DNA of 64,000 bases. It comes from an uncultured Candidatus Melainabacteria bacterium. Lineage in GTDB: Bacteria; Cyanobacteriota; Vampirovibrionia; Gastranaerophilales; Gastranaerophilaceae. Location of the stretch: the NCBI GenBank assembly GCA_934667125.1, contig CAKULF010000001.1, positions 561,225 through 625,224 on the forward strand, read 5' to 3'. The notes under the pieces were generated by a model. It had not been told where the DNA came from. It saw only the letters and a program-made list of their open reading frames with translations, and made no database searches. The translations under genes were made by a program, and so were the position numbers. Positions 1-7,289 of this stretch are shown piece by piece; the stretch's first letter is position 1, and each line of letters opens with the position of its first letter.

Positions 1-598
1 TTTCTAAATATCTTTTCTTTTTTATTGTCGGATAGTTTAAATTTATAAAATCATATCTTGGGCAATTTTTATCGTGGTCATTGATTATTCCTGCGGCTTG
101 CAGATGGGAATAAACGGTTATTGTGCCTAAAAATTTAAAACCTCTCTTTTTTAAATCTTTTGCAATTTTATCCGATAAGCCATTACTAGCTGGAATATAG
201 CCAAGTTCGTGTTTATCATAAAGAATTGTTTTATTATCGGAATAATTCCATAAATAATTGCAAAAACTATCAAATTCCACTCTTATTTTTTGAAAACATT
301 TTGCATTATTTATTATTGCTTCAATTTTACGTTTTGATTTAATCATACAAGGCGTTTTAAAGATTCTTTCAATATCGTTTTCATCATAATTTGCGATTAA
401 ATCATATTCAAAATTATCAAAACAATTCCTAAAAACTTCTCTTTTATTTATAATCATATTCCAATTAAGACCGCATTGCATAACTTCCATCATCAAATAT
501 TCAAATTGCGTCCTATCGTCATACACAGGAACACCCCACTCGTTATCGTGGTATTTTTTATTAATTTCAGATGTAGAACCCCAATTGCAATATGTCAT
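1..598 (-). CDS. tag: DNA-3-methyladenine glycosylase I, partial (3' end beyond window)
   Basis: Base-excision repair enzyme that removes 3-methyladenine from alkylated DNA. I translated it from the reverse strand: it starts at the ATG at 598 and runs open off the left edge, so about 199 residues are visible (the E. coli protein has 187). The start MTYCNWG with YHDNEWGVP gives Cys4 and His17, and the motif NDH....C near the visible end gives the other two residues of the family's structural zinc site. The stretch KKRGFKFLGTITVYSHLQAAG is close to the E. coli KKRGFKFVGTTICYSFMQACG segment. A glutamate in MMEVMQCGLNW sits where the family has its catalytic Glu. A -10-like TAAAAT ends 6 nt before the ATG, so the mRNA may be leaderless. 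The family assignment is secure; only the extreme C terminus is missing. Confidence 0.93.
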   Translation of the reverse strand, partial: MTYCNWGSTSEINKKYHDNEWGVPVYDDRTQFEYLMMEVMQCGLNWNMIINKREVFRNCFDNFEYDLIANYDENDIERIFKTPCMIKSKRKIEAIINNAKCFQKIRVEFDSFCNYLWNYSDNKTILYDKHELGYIPASNGLSDKIAKDLKKRGFKFLGTITVYSHLQAAGIINDHDKNCPRYDFINLNYPTIKKKRYLE

Positions 599-604
599 AG
601 GTTT

Positions 605-633
605 ATTTTAGCATGAAAAAAAGAGCCTTATAA
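605..633 (-). promoter_or_regulatory. Putative promoter of tag, leaderless geometry
   Basis: On the minus strand a weak -35 TTATAA (633-628) is followed after 17 bases by TAAAAT (610-605), which ends 6 nt before the ATG at 598. No Shine-Dalgarno sequence is present in the gap. The -35 is weak and the element overlaps the terminator hairpin that follows the tRNA. Confidence 0.4.
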
Positions 634-645
634 AAGACTCTTTTT
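616..645 (-). terminator. Rho-independent terminator after tRNA-Asp
   Basis: On the minus strand the arms AAAGAG (643-638) and CTCTTT (625-620) flank a short loop and are followed by a T run. It lies just downstream of tRNA-Asp and would end that transcript; its position over the tag promoter is notable. Confidence 0.6.
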
Positions 646-664
646 ATGAAATATTTATAAAATA

Positions 665-742
665 TGGCGGGAACGACGGGGCTCGAACCCGCGACCTCTT
701 GCGTGACAGGCAAGCGCTCTAACCAAACTGAGCTACGCTCCC
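665..742 (-). tRNA. tRNA-Asp (GTC)
   Basis: The minus strand folds into a cloverleaf. The acceptor arm is GGGAGCG paired with CGTTCCC, followed by discriminator G and an encoded CCA. The anticodon stem is CTTGC/GCAAG with loop CTGTCAC, giving anticodon GTC for aspartate. The T arm has the GGTTCGAGCC consensus. The gene encodes its own CCA end. Confidence 0.97.
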
Positions 743-814
743 ATCCATATTTAATTTTCAATTTGCTTTGTGCTTACTTATCTTACAATAAACAAAATTA
801 AATGTCCAGTAAAA

Positions 815-1069
815 TTATTGAGCGTAAACACTAACTTGTTTTCTTGTTCTTCTGTATGGTTCAAATTTAACCACGCCGTCGATTAAAGCAAACAAAGTAT
901 CATCTTTACCGATACCTACATTGTTTCCTGGGTGAAATTTAGTTCCTTTTTGTCTAACTAGAATGTTTCCAGCTACAACTTGTTCATTAGCGTATTTTTT
1001 AACGCCTAATCTCTTGCTTTCACTATCACGACCGTTCTTTGATGAACCTACGCCCTTCTTATGTGCCAT
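815..1069 (-). CDS. rpmA: 50S ribosomal protein L27
   Basis: Large-subunit protein whose N terminus lies near the peptidyl transferase centre. It is 84 residues, the usual length. It starts [20 protein letters not shown] and contains [15 protein letters not shown], which are family signatures. The N terminus begins directly with MAHKK, so there is no sign of the cleaved N-terminal extension found in Firmicutes L27. It lies 2 nt after rplU, so the two are co-transcribed and probably translationally coupled. Confidence 0.98.
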   Translation of the reverse strand: MAHKKGVGSSKNGRDSESKRLGVKKYANEQVVAGNILVRQKGTKFHPGNNVGIGKDDTLFALIDGVVKFEPYRRTRKQVSVYAQ

Positions 1070-1071
1070 TG

Positions 1072-1425
1072 TTATTCTTCTCCTGTAGTTTCTTCGCTCT
1101 TAGCAGATTTTGCTTTTGTATTGATTTTGTTAACCATTACACGAGTGAATTGTTGTCTGTGCCCTTGTTTTACTCTTGTGCCCTTTTTAGGACGTTGTTT
1201 GTAAACAATTACTTTTTTAGCTTTGTCATTTTTAACAACGGTACCGTCAACAGTAGCAGAAGCTACATAAGGGGTTCCAACTTTTGATTTTTTACCGTTA
1301 ACAAGCATTACAACTTTGTCAAAAGTAACTTTATCATCTGCTTGTGCGTCCAACAATTCGATATCTACATATCTGCCTTCTTCAAGTTTGTATTGTTTTC
1401 CGCCTGTTTCAACTATTGCGTACAT
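1072..1425 (-). CDS. rplU: 50S ribosomal protein L21
   Basis: Large-subunit ribosomal protein that binds 23S rRNA. It begins [20 protein letters not shown], a strong L21 signature, and carries the conserved [20 protein letters not shown] segment. It is 117 residues, slightly long because of an acidic, Lys/Ser-rich tail. It has a good Shine-Dalgarno sequence (AAAGGA) and is the first gene of rplU-rpmA, with a strong promoter and a structured leader upstream. Confidence 0.98.
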   Translation of the reverse strand: MYAIVETGGKQYKLEEGRYVDIELLDAQADDKVTFDKVVMLVNGKKSKVGTPYVASATVDGTVVKNDKAKKVIVYKQRPKKGTRVKQGHRQQFTRVMVNKINTKAKSAKSEETTGEE

Positions 1426-1446
1426 TGTGTATCCTTTCTTTTAAGG

Positions 1447-1490
1447 GATCGTAGATTGAACTAGTTACTTTCAATCATTTTGACACGATC
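1447..1490 (-). promoter_or_regulatory. Structured 5' leader of rplU (L21 leader-like)
   Basis: The leader holds two nested inverted repeats: outer arms GATCGT (1490-1485) and ACGATC (1452-1447), inner arms GATTGAA (1476-1470) and TTCAATC (1460-1454). They form an interrupted hairpin just upstream of the ribosome binding site. Structured leaders before rplU are known in other bacteria and are thought to mediate autoregulation by the ribosomal protein. That role here is inferred from the position. Confidence 0.6.
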
Positions 1491-1508
1491 AACCTATCTG
1501 CATTGTCT

Positions 1509-1537
1509 AATATATCTAAGACAAAAGGAAGTGTCAA
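1509..1537 (-). promoter_or_regulatory. Sigma70-type promoter of rplU-rpmA
   Basis: A perfect TTGACA (1537-1532) is followed by exactly 17 bases and then TATATT (1514-1509). It lies about 85 nt upstream of the rplU start, leaving room for the leader hairpin. It is the strongest housekeeping promoter I see in the window. Confidence 0.85.
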
Positions 1538-1553
1538 GAATATGTTTACAAAA

Positions 1554-2237
1554 TTAAATATTTTCTTCTTCAGCCGGTTCAAAATAACAAAAATCTAAAT
1601 AGTTTGAATCGATTGGACGAGTGCCTTTTTGACCGTCATGGTTTTCGTAATGGTCGCCAAAAGCTTTTACTATTTTTTTGCCATCTTTATATTCTTGTGT
1701 AAATGCCTCTTTTAGGGGCATATCAAGCTGTGTGCCTTTTTTAACGTGGTATTTTATAGGGGTAACATTTCTTATTTCGCCATTTTTAATTTCAAAAAGC
1801 TCGCCCCTTGGCGTTTGGCTAAAATCATCCTCGCCGAGCCTTGTATATATAGCGTTTAGAGAATTTTCTCCATTATTACTTTTCTTGCAACAATGTACTA
1901 TAGCAACAGGTTCATCGCCCTCCATTTTAAATGTTTCAGACAAAAATGATTTATTATCTTTATCAGATTTAATTCTATAGGTATTTTTAAAATATATTTG
2001 CCACTCGTCGTTTGATAATTCGCTTCCGTAAGTGACCGAATTTCCGCTTTTATCAACATATCTGTCAACTTTTTTAGTTCCATCAGAAGAAAGGAATTCT
2101 TGATGTGCAACGTCACCCTTACAGCATCTTACCTCATCACAGCCTCTTATACTATATAAACTGGAATGATGAACTTCTGCTCCTTTTTTAACAAGATTTC
2201 GATACGCAGGATGTGCTATAGAGATGATTTCAGTCAT
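1554..2237 (-). CDS. Hypothetical protein, 227 residues
   Basis: I do not recognise this protein. It starts MTEIISIAHPAYRN with an AAGG ribosome binding site. It has no signal peptide or membrane segment, so it is probably cytoplasmic. It is hydrophilic, rich in Lys, Asp, Asn and Ser, and has a cysteine cluster near the start (residues about 33-39, CDEVRCC) and a second CC near residue 117. The paired cysteines could bind a metal or be redox active, but they do not fit a known motif that I can name. It is a single gene, diverging from the membrane-protein gene at 2391. Confidence 0.7.
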   Translation of the reverse strand: MTEIISIAHPAYRNLVKKGAEVHHSSLYSIRGCDEVRCCKGDVAHQEFLSSDGTKKVDRYVDKSGNSVTYGSELSNDEWQIYFKNTYRIKSDKDNKSFLSETFKMEGDEPVAIVHCCKKSNNGENSLNAIYTRLGEDDFSQTPRGELFEIKNGEIRNVTPIKYHVKKGTQLDMPLKEAFTQEYKDGKKIVKAFGDHYENHDGQKGTRPIDSNYLDFCYFEPAEEENI

Positions 2238-2390
2238 ATTTTGCCTTCTTAAAAAAAATATACAAACTTTTTAAAACAATAAATAAAAAATATTGATAAA
2301 ATTAAATTTTATCTTTACTAAACTTAACAAAAAATTAAACTAGCAAAAAAAATTATTTTGATGTTTTATAGTATTAGCGAGAAAAAAGAT

Positions 2391-3092
2391 ATGGCAGTAG
2401 AAAACAAAACATTTAACGGCTTTAAGCCTTACACATACTATAAAAACAGCGATTTAAAAGTTAACAACAAAGATAATAAAGATGTTAAAAAGCAACAGCT
2501 TAAATCCGTATTGGGCGCAGCAGCAGGCGTTGGCGCAGCACTTGTTATTTCAAAAGGGATTTATAAGCATGACTTTTTTAAAGAAGTTCCTGATGATGTT
2601 TTAGAAAATTCCAAAGATAAATTAATCAATACAGGAAAAGAAGTTGCCTCAATGCTTACTATGGCAGGGCTTTCCAATATTGGAGCAATTATAGCAAATT
2701 ATAAAACTTTAACACCTGAAGAAAAGAAAACAAAATGGCATGAAGCAGGTTTTCAAATTATGAATACCTCAATTCCGATGTTGCTTGTAACGGGTGTAAA
2801 TTTGTTGTGTGACAAGGTTAAAGCTTTAAATAATAAACCTGCTAAAATAATCGCTTCTCTTGCTGCAATGGTGACAGGAGCAATGATTGCAACAAAAATA
2901 ACCAACGCAAACAAAAAAGAAACAGAAGAAAAAAGAAAATATACAATAAAAGATTCCGTTGCAAACTTCGATGATATCGTTGCAACAATAGTAGTCGGCT
3001 TCCCGCAATATAAGAAATTAAACACTATTGCAAAATATCTTCTTCCCCCAATTTATACTTATTGCGGCGCAAGGGCAGGTGTGAAAGAATAA
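2391..3092 (+). CDS. Hypothetical multi-pass membrane protein
   Basis: Unknown protein of 233 residues. I chose the ATG at 2391; a TTG at 2358 and an ATG at 2361 are also in frame. Four or five hydrophobic segments alternate with Lys-rich loops, for example LGAAAGVGAALVI near residue 40 and IIASLAAMVTGAMIA near residue 155. The first residues, MAVENKTFNGFKPYT, contain the F-x-G type motif seen at the start of other proteins in this window. It is followed after 2 nt by the AAA+ ATPase gene, which suggests that the membrane protein is a partner or anchor for that ATPase. No catalytic motif is visible. Confidence 0.75.
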   Translation: MAVENKTFNGFKPYTYYKNSDLKVNNKDNKDVKKQQLKSVLGAAAGVGAALVISKGIYKHDFFKEVPDDVLENSKDKLINTGKEVASMLTMAGLSNIGAIIANYKTLTPEEKKTKWHEAGFQIMNTSIPMLLVTGVNLLCDKVKALNNKPAKIIASLAAMVTGAMIATKITNANKKETEEKRKYTIKDSVANFDDIVATIVVGFPQYKKLNTIAKYLLPPIYTYCGARAGVKE

Positions 3093-3094
3093 AA

Positions 3095-4450
3095 ATGAAA
3101 TTACAACCGGTTAGATACAATCCCCATTTTGGATATAATAAAAAATTAAGCGAAAAATTAAGAACAGAGTTAAATAAAGTGCCAAGCAGCGACGTCACAA
3201 GGCTAATGAGAAGGCTTGACACCGATTGTTGTGCTGTTGAAGAAGATATAATCAGACTTGAAGGCACTTCTGAACAAGATATTGATGATAACGAAGAAAT
3301 TATAAATATGTTATTGTCTTTTCTTATACCGACAAAATTAGCGCTGGCTAAGCTTGCGGATAGATTTTTCCCAAAAATAGTTTATTCAAAAACCGAAGCA
3401 GATGGATATGACTTAGAGCATGATGCCAGAACGGTTAGCGAGTTCCATCAAGACCAACTTGCATATAATTGGAGAAATGTATTATTCAAAAATTTAGAGC
3501 AGCAAATTGATAGCTCAACCGCTCAAGTTCCAACTCCTGCTTTAAAAATGGGTTACACAACAGATGTTGATACGCAAGCTCTGATTAATAAATATGAGCC
3601 AAAACCAAACAGCCCAATGAGTTTGGGTGATGTTGTCGGTTTAAGAGATTCAATTGACGATATCAATGATTTAATCATCACTCCGCTTGAAAACCCTGAA
3701 CTGGCGCAAGAAAGACTTGAAGATTATGGAATAGAATTTCCAAATTTTGCAATTTTTTATGGCCCTCCAGGGTGCGGCAAAACAATGCTAGCAGAAGCAA
3801 TTGCAAACCAAACGGATTGCCCGATGTATACTATAAGCTTGGCTGAAGTTGGTTCAAAATTTGTAAACGGCACAACAGAAAACGTTTCAGCTCTTTTTAA
3901 AGCTATAAATTCAATAGCCCAACAAAGCGACAAGCCTGTTATTCTTTTTATAGATGAAATGGACGCTCTGCTTGCAAAAAGAGAATATTCAAGCGGAACA
4001 AATACAGAAGAAAACAAAGTTGTAGACACACTTTTACCTATCTTGCAACAAGCAAAAGACAATAATATCTTAGTTATTGGTGCAACAAATATGTTTGACG
4101 CTATCGATCCTGCGGTTAAAAGACGTGCGGAACTTAGCTGTTATATTGGTTTGCCGAACGAAGAAGAAATTGTTCAACTTCTTAAAAAAAGTCTTTCAAA
4201 TCGTAAAAAAGCTGAAAATTTACTCAAAAACGATGAAGCTTTAGCATTTTTAGCAGAAAAATTCAAAGGCTATAGCCCTGATAATATTAATAAAATTTTA
4301 AAGAAAGCAGCAAGAATAGCTTCAAGAAAAGATAGGGAAATTTCTCTTGAGGATGTGATTGAAGCCGAAAGAACTTCAAGTTTTGATAAAATCAATGAAC
4401 AAGAATATTTATCAGAAAAAATGAAAAATAAAAAACAAATAGGATTTTAA
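3095..4450 (+). CDS. AAA+ ATPase with lineage-specific N-terminal domain
   Basis: Single-ring AAA+ ATPase of the FtsH/Cdc48 type, without a protease domain. Residues about 223-230 hold Walker A (GPPGCGKT), about 284-290 hold Walker B (LFIDEMDAL), then sensor 1 (GATN, about 328) and paired arginines (KRRAE, about 343), followed by the helical lid. The first 200 residues form a separate domain with no name I know. That domain begins MKLQPVRYNPHFGYNKKL and is repeated as the whole of the next gene. I start at ATG 3095, 2 nt after the upstream stop. There is no signal peptide or transmembrane segment. The likely role is ATP-driven remodelling of a partner chosen by the N domain; the substrate is unknown. 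Confidence 0.85.
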   Translation: MKLQPVRYNPHFGYNKKLSEKLRTELNKVPSSDVTRLMRRLDTDCCAVEEDIIRLEGTSEQDIDDNEEIINMLLSFLIPTKLALAKLADRFFPKIVYSKTEADGYDLEHDARTVSEFHQDQLAYNWRNVLFKNLEQQIDSSTAQVPTPALKMGYTTDVDTQALINKYEPKPNSPMSLGDVVGLRDSIDDINDLIITPLENPELAQERLEDYGIEFPNFAIFYGPPGCGKTMLAEAIANQTDCPMYTISLAEVGSKFVNGTTENVSALFKAINSIAQQSDKPVILFIDEMDALLAKREYSSGTNTEENKVVDTLLPILQQAKDNNILVIGATNMFDAIDPAVKRRAELSCYIGLPNEEEIVQLLKKSLSNRKKAENLLKNDEALAFLAEKFKGYSPDNINKILKKAARIASRKDREISLEDVIEAERTSSFDKINEQEYLSEKMKNKKQIGF

Positions 4451-4455
4451 TCATT

Positions 4456-5007
4456 ATGAAACTGCAAGCAATAAAACCATATACAAGCTCAAACAATAAT
4501 TTAAGCTTTGGATATAATAAAAAATTATGCGCTGAATTAACCCAAAGGCTAACATCATCTGATAATGAGCAGGTTGGTCTGGTTGCAGATAATATTCTTT
4601 TAGCTGACGAATTTTGCAGATTTACGGAAGAAAAAATAATCGAATTAGAAGGATTAAATTTATCTGATGTTGCGCAAAATTCAGACGCTATCGATATGTT
4701 AGCTGAATTATTAATAACAGTAAAAGGAAGCATTGCAAATATTGTTGAAAATTTGTTTCCTGATATGAAATATGCGCACAGAGAAGCTGTTTCATACAAT
4801 AATGATATTGAAAATTTTGACTATCCGATGGATGAAGCTGAAATGGCTGAATCAGGCGACCCTTATTTTTGGCGTCAAGAATTGATAGACCAATTAGAAA
4901 AAGCACACGATTTAGCCCAAGAAAGCCGCAATGAAAAACTAAACCAGCAACTAGAAAACGGGGAAGCCACAATTAGCATTATTTTACCGCCAAGTTCAGA
5001 TAAATAG
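4456..5007 (+). CDS. Stand-alone paralogue of the AAA+ ATPase N-terminal domain
   Basis: This 183-residue protein has no ATPase domain but aligns along its length with the first part of the preceding ATPase. Shared features in order are MKLQ, FGYNKKL, an (E/K)(D/I)I.xLEG segment, a hydrophobic helix before LFP, and a W-R-x-x-L-x-x-x-LE helix near residue 138. It sits 5 nt after the ATPase stop, so it belongs to the same operon. It may have arisen by duplication followed by loss of the ATPase half, and may act as an adaptor, inhibitor or assembly partner of the ATPase. No catalytic residues are evident. Confidence 0.8.
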   Translation: MKLQAIKPYTSSNNNLSFGYNKKLCAELTQRLTSSDNEQVGLVADNILLADEFCRFTEEKIIELEGLNLSDVAQNSDAIDMLAELLITVKGSIANIVENLFPDMKYAHREAVSYNNDIENFDYPMDEAEMAESGDPYFWRQELIDQLEKAHDLAQESRNEKLNQQLENGEATISIILPPSSDK

Positions 5008-5019
5008 TTTTGTTTGTGG

Positions 5020-5025
5020 TATAAT
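5020..5025 (+). promoter_or_regulatory. -10 element upstream of metG
   Basis: A perfect TATAAT lies 35 nt before the metG start, giving a leader of about 30 nt that contains a weak GAGA-type ribosome binding site. A good -35 is not evident at 17 bases, so this is a moderate call. Confidence 0.45.
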
Positions 5026-5060
5026 TTTTCCGTTGGAAATTAATAAAAAAGAGAAAAATA

Positions 5061-6617
5061 ATGGAAAAATTTTATTTAACTACCGCAATTGACTACGTAA
5101 ACGGCGCTCCGCATATCGGGCATGCTTACGAAAAAATATTAACAGATGTTATCAATCGTCATTTTTCACTTAGATGTGATGATGTTTATATGCTTACAGG
5201 GGTTGACGAACACGGAATTAAAATTCAAAAAACGTCAGCAGAAAAAGGAATCAGCCCAAAAGAATTTTGCGATATGAATGCTCAACAATTTGTTGACGCT
5301 TGGAAATTGATGGATATTAATTATTCTCAATTTATCAGGACCACAGACGATATCCACAAAAACTGCGTTCAAAAAATATTTAAAAAATTGGTTGAAAAAG
5401 GCGATATTTATAAACATTCTTATAAAGGCTTATATTGCGCCGGTTGCGAAGCATTTTTATCCGAAAAAGATTTAGATGAAGATGGCTGTTGCGCTATTCA
5501 CAAGAAAAAACCGGAAGTTGTTGAAGAAGAAAATTATTTCTTTAAATTGACTAAATACAAAGACGCAATAATCAAATATATCGAGGAACATCCCGATTTT
5601 ATCGTTCCTGCATTTAGAAAAAACGAAATGTTAAATCAATTGGAAAATATTGAAGATATTTCTGTTTCTCGTGCGAAAAGCAACGTTTCTTGGGGAATTC
5701 CCGTTTTGGATGATGATAGCCAAGTAATTTATGTTTGGATTGACGCATTATCCAACTATATCACAGCTCTTGGCTATGATATCGATAATCCGTCTGATAA
5801 ATTTAAAAAATATTGGCCTGCTGATGTTCAAGTTATTGGTAAAGATATTCTTAAATTCCACTCAATTTATTGGCCTGCAATATTGATGGCGCTTGATTTG
5901 CCGCTTCCAAAACACTTGCTTGTTCACGGTTGGATTACAATTGATGAAAATAAAATGTCAAAATCATTAGGAAATGTTGTTAGCCCGAAAAGCGTTATGG
6001 AAACATTCGATTTAGATATTCCTGACTCTTTCCGTTATTATATGGCAACAACCGCCCCAACAGGAAAAGACGGCAATTATTCGGATGATGATTTTAAAGA
6101 AAAAGTTAATGCTCATTTGGCTAATTCAATGGGAAATCTTTTAAATAGGACATTATCAATGCTTGTTAAATATTTTGATGGCGAAATTAAACAAGAATTT
6201 ATTGTTGAAAATGAATTGTTTAAAAAGGCAAAAGCCACTATTGAAGAGGTTAAGCACCACTTTGATTATTTTGAAGTTTCTGAAGCAAGTTTAAAAATTA
6301 TGGAACTTGTTGATTTTGCAAATAAATATATTACGGATAATGCCCCTTGGACATTGGCTAAAGAAGAAAAAATGAGCGAATGCGGTCAAGTTTTATATGC
6401 AATTTTAGAAACTATGACAGCCGTTAGCTCTTTAATTTATCCGTATTGCCCAAATATTGCAAGCCGAATGGCGCAACAATTGGGATATGATATCAAGACA
6501 AAATACGATAATATTGATTTTAAACATATTAAAGCAGGAAAATTGATTTCAAAAGACGAGATTAAACCTGTGTTCTTGAGGTTGGATTCCGAACTGGCTC
6601 AAGGCAAAAAAGGATAA
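5061..6617 (+). CDS. metG: Methionyl-tRNA synthetase
   Basis: Charges tRNA-Met. The class I signature HIGH is at residues 18-21 (HIGHAYE) and KMSKS is near residue 299. A zinc knuckle CAGC...CCAIH is near residues 126-148. At 518 residues it is of the shorter kind, lacking the C-terminal tRNA-binding domain. An anticodon-binding helical domain follows the catalytic core. It is followed by a rho-independent terminator, so it is probably a monocistronic unit. Confidence 0.97.
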   Translation: MEKFYLTTAIDYVNGAPHIGHAYEKILTDVINRHFSLRCDDVYMLTGVDEHGIKIQKTSAEKGISPKEFCDMNAQQFVDAWKLMDINYSQFIRTTDDIHKNCVQKIFKKLVEKGDIYKHSYKGLYCAGCEAFLSEKDLDEDGCCAIHKKKPEVVEEENYFFKLTKYKDAIIKYIEEHPDFIVPAFRKNEMLNQLENIEDISVSRAKSNVSWGIPVLDDDSQVIYVWIDALSNYITALGYDIDNPSDKFKKYWPADVQVIGKDILKFHSIYWPAILMALDLPLPKHLLVHGWITIDENKMSKSLGNVVSPKSVMETFDLDIPDSFRYYMATTAPTGKDGNYSDDDFKEKVNAHLANSMGNLLNRTLSMLVKYFDGEIKQEFIVENELFKKAKATIEEVKHHFDYFEVSEASLKIMELVDFANKYITDNAPWTLAKEEKMSECGQVLYAILETMTAVSSLIYPYCPNIASRMAQQLGYDIKTKYDNIDFKHIKAGKLISKDEIKPVFLRLDSELAQGKKG

Positions 6618-6642
6618 ATTGATAAAAATTTTAAAACTTTTT

Positions 6643-6670
6643 AGGCTGGATTTTATTCAGCCTATTTTTT
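6643..6670 (+). terminator. Rho-independent terminator after metG
   Basis: Perfect arms AGGCTG (6643-6648) and CAGCCT (6658-6663) with a 9-base loop are followed by a run of six T. It separates metG from the SOS cassette. Confidence 0.85.
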
Positions 6671-6678
6671 AATTTAAT

Positions 6679-6708
6679 TTGACTTTTTTATGTACATGTG
6701 TACATAAT
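6679..6708 (+). promoter_or_regulatory. Promoter with built-in operator of the LexA/UmuD-like gene
   Basis: A -35 TTGACT (6679-6684) and -10 CATAAT (6703-6708) are separated by 18 bases. The spacer contains an inverted repeat, ATGTAC-N4-GTACAT (6690-6705), that runs into the -10. Only 5 nt separate the -10 from the ATG. This is the expected layout for an autoregulated repressor; assignment of the palindrome as its operator is an inference. Confidence 0.7.
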
Positions 6709-6713
6709 ATATT

Positions 6714-7289
6714 ATGAACGATTTAACACAAAAACAACAAGCTTTTCTTGCAAATCTTTCTAAAATCTATGGCTCAAGGGCGCTTTCAAGCCTTGAAACA
6801 ATAAAAAAAGAGTTGAATTTTAAATCGAAAAATTCTATTCAGCAATATATTAAAATTTTAATCTCTAAAAATTATATAGTCAAAGATGGTAAACATTTAT
6901 ATATTAACAATTTTGGTGCGCCCTTGATGTCGCACAGTGTTAAAGCGGGTTTTGCAGGGATTATGGACGACAAAATCGAAAAAAGAATTTCAATGGATGA
7001 ACTTTTTGAGATTAATTCTCCCTCTACTTTTGTTTTTAAAGTTTCGGGCGATTCGATGTGCGAGGTTGGAATTTTAGACGAAGATTATGTTGTAATTAAA
7101 AAGACATCTGAAGCAAAAATAAACGATATAGTTCTTGCTATAATCGACAATGAATTTACCCTAAAAACCTATAAAAAGGATAAAATCGGCTATTTTCTTC
7201 AACCCGAAAACAAAGATTATCCTATTCTTCGTCCGAAATTTTCTTTATCAATTTTTGGCGTCGCAATCGGAATAACAAGGAGATTATAA
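6714..7289 (+). CDS. LexA/UmuD-like self-cleaving repressor (S24 family)
   Basis: A 191-residue protein with an N-terminal winged-helix region (about residues 1-70; the KSKNSIQQYIKIL helix looks like the recognition helix) and a C-terminal S24 serine/lysine autoprotease domain. The nucleophile Ser lies in GDSMCE near residue 113 and the Lys in FTLKTYKK near residue 150. A likely Ala-Gly or Gly-bordered cleavage site lies in KAGFAGIM near residues 77-82. It overlaps the umuC-type polymerase gene by one base (TAATG), the gene order of umuDC. It therefore combines UmuD position with a DNA-binding domain, as in the known UmuDAb of Acinetobacter. It probably represses its own operon until DNA damage triggers self-cleavage. 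Confidence 0.88.
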   Translation: MNDLTQKQQAFLANLSKIYGSRALSSLETIKKELNFKSKNSIQQYIKILISKNYIVKDGKHLYINNFGAPLMSHSVKAGFAGIMDDKIEKRISMDELFEINSPSTFVFKVSGDSMCEVGILDEDYVVIKKTSEAKINDIVLAIIDNEFTLKTYKKDKIGYFLQPENKDYPILRPKFSLSIFGVAIGITRRL

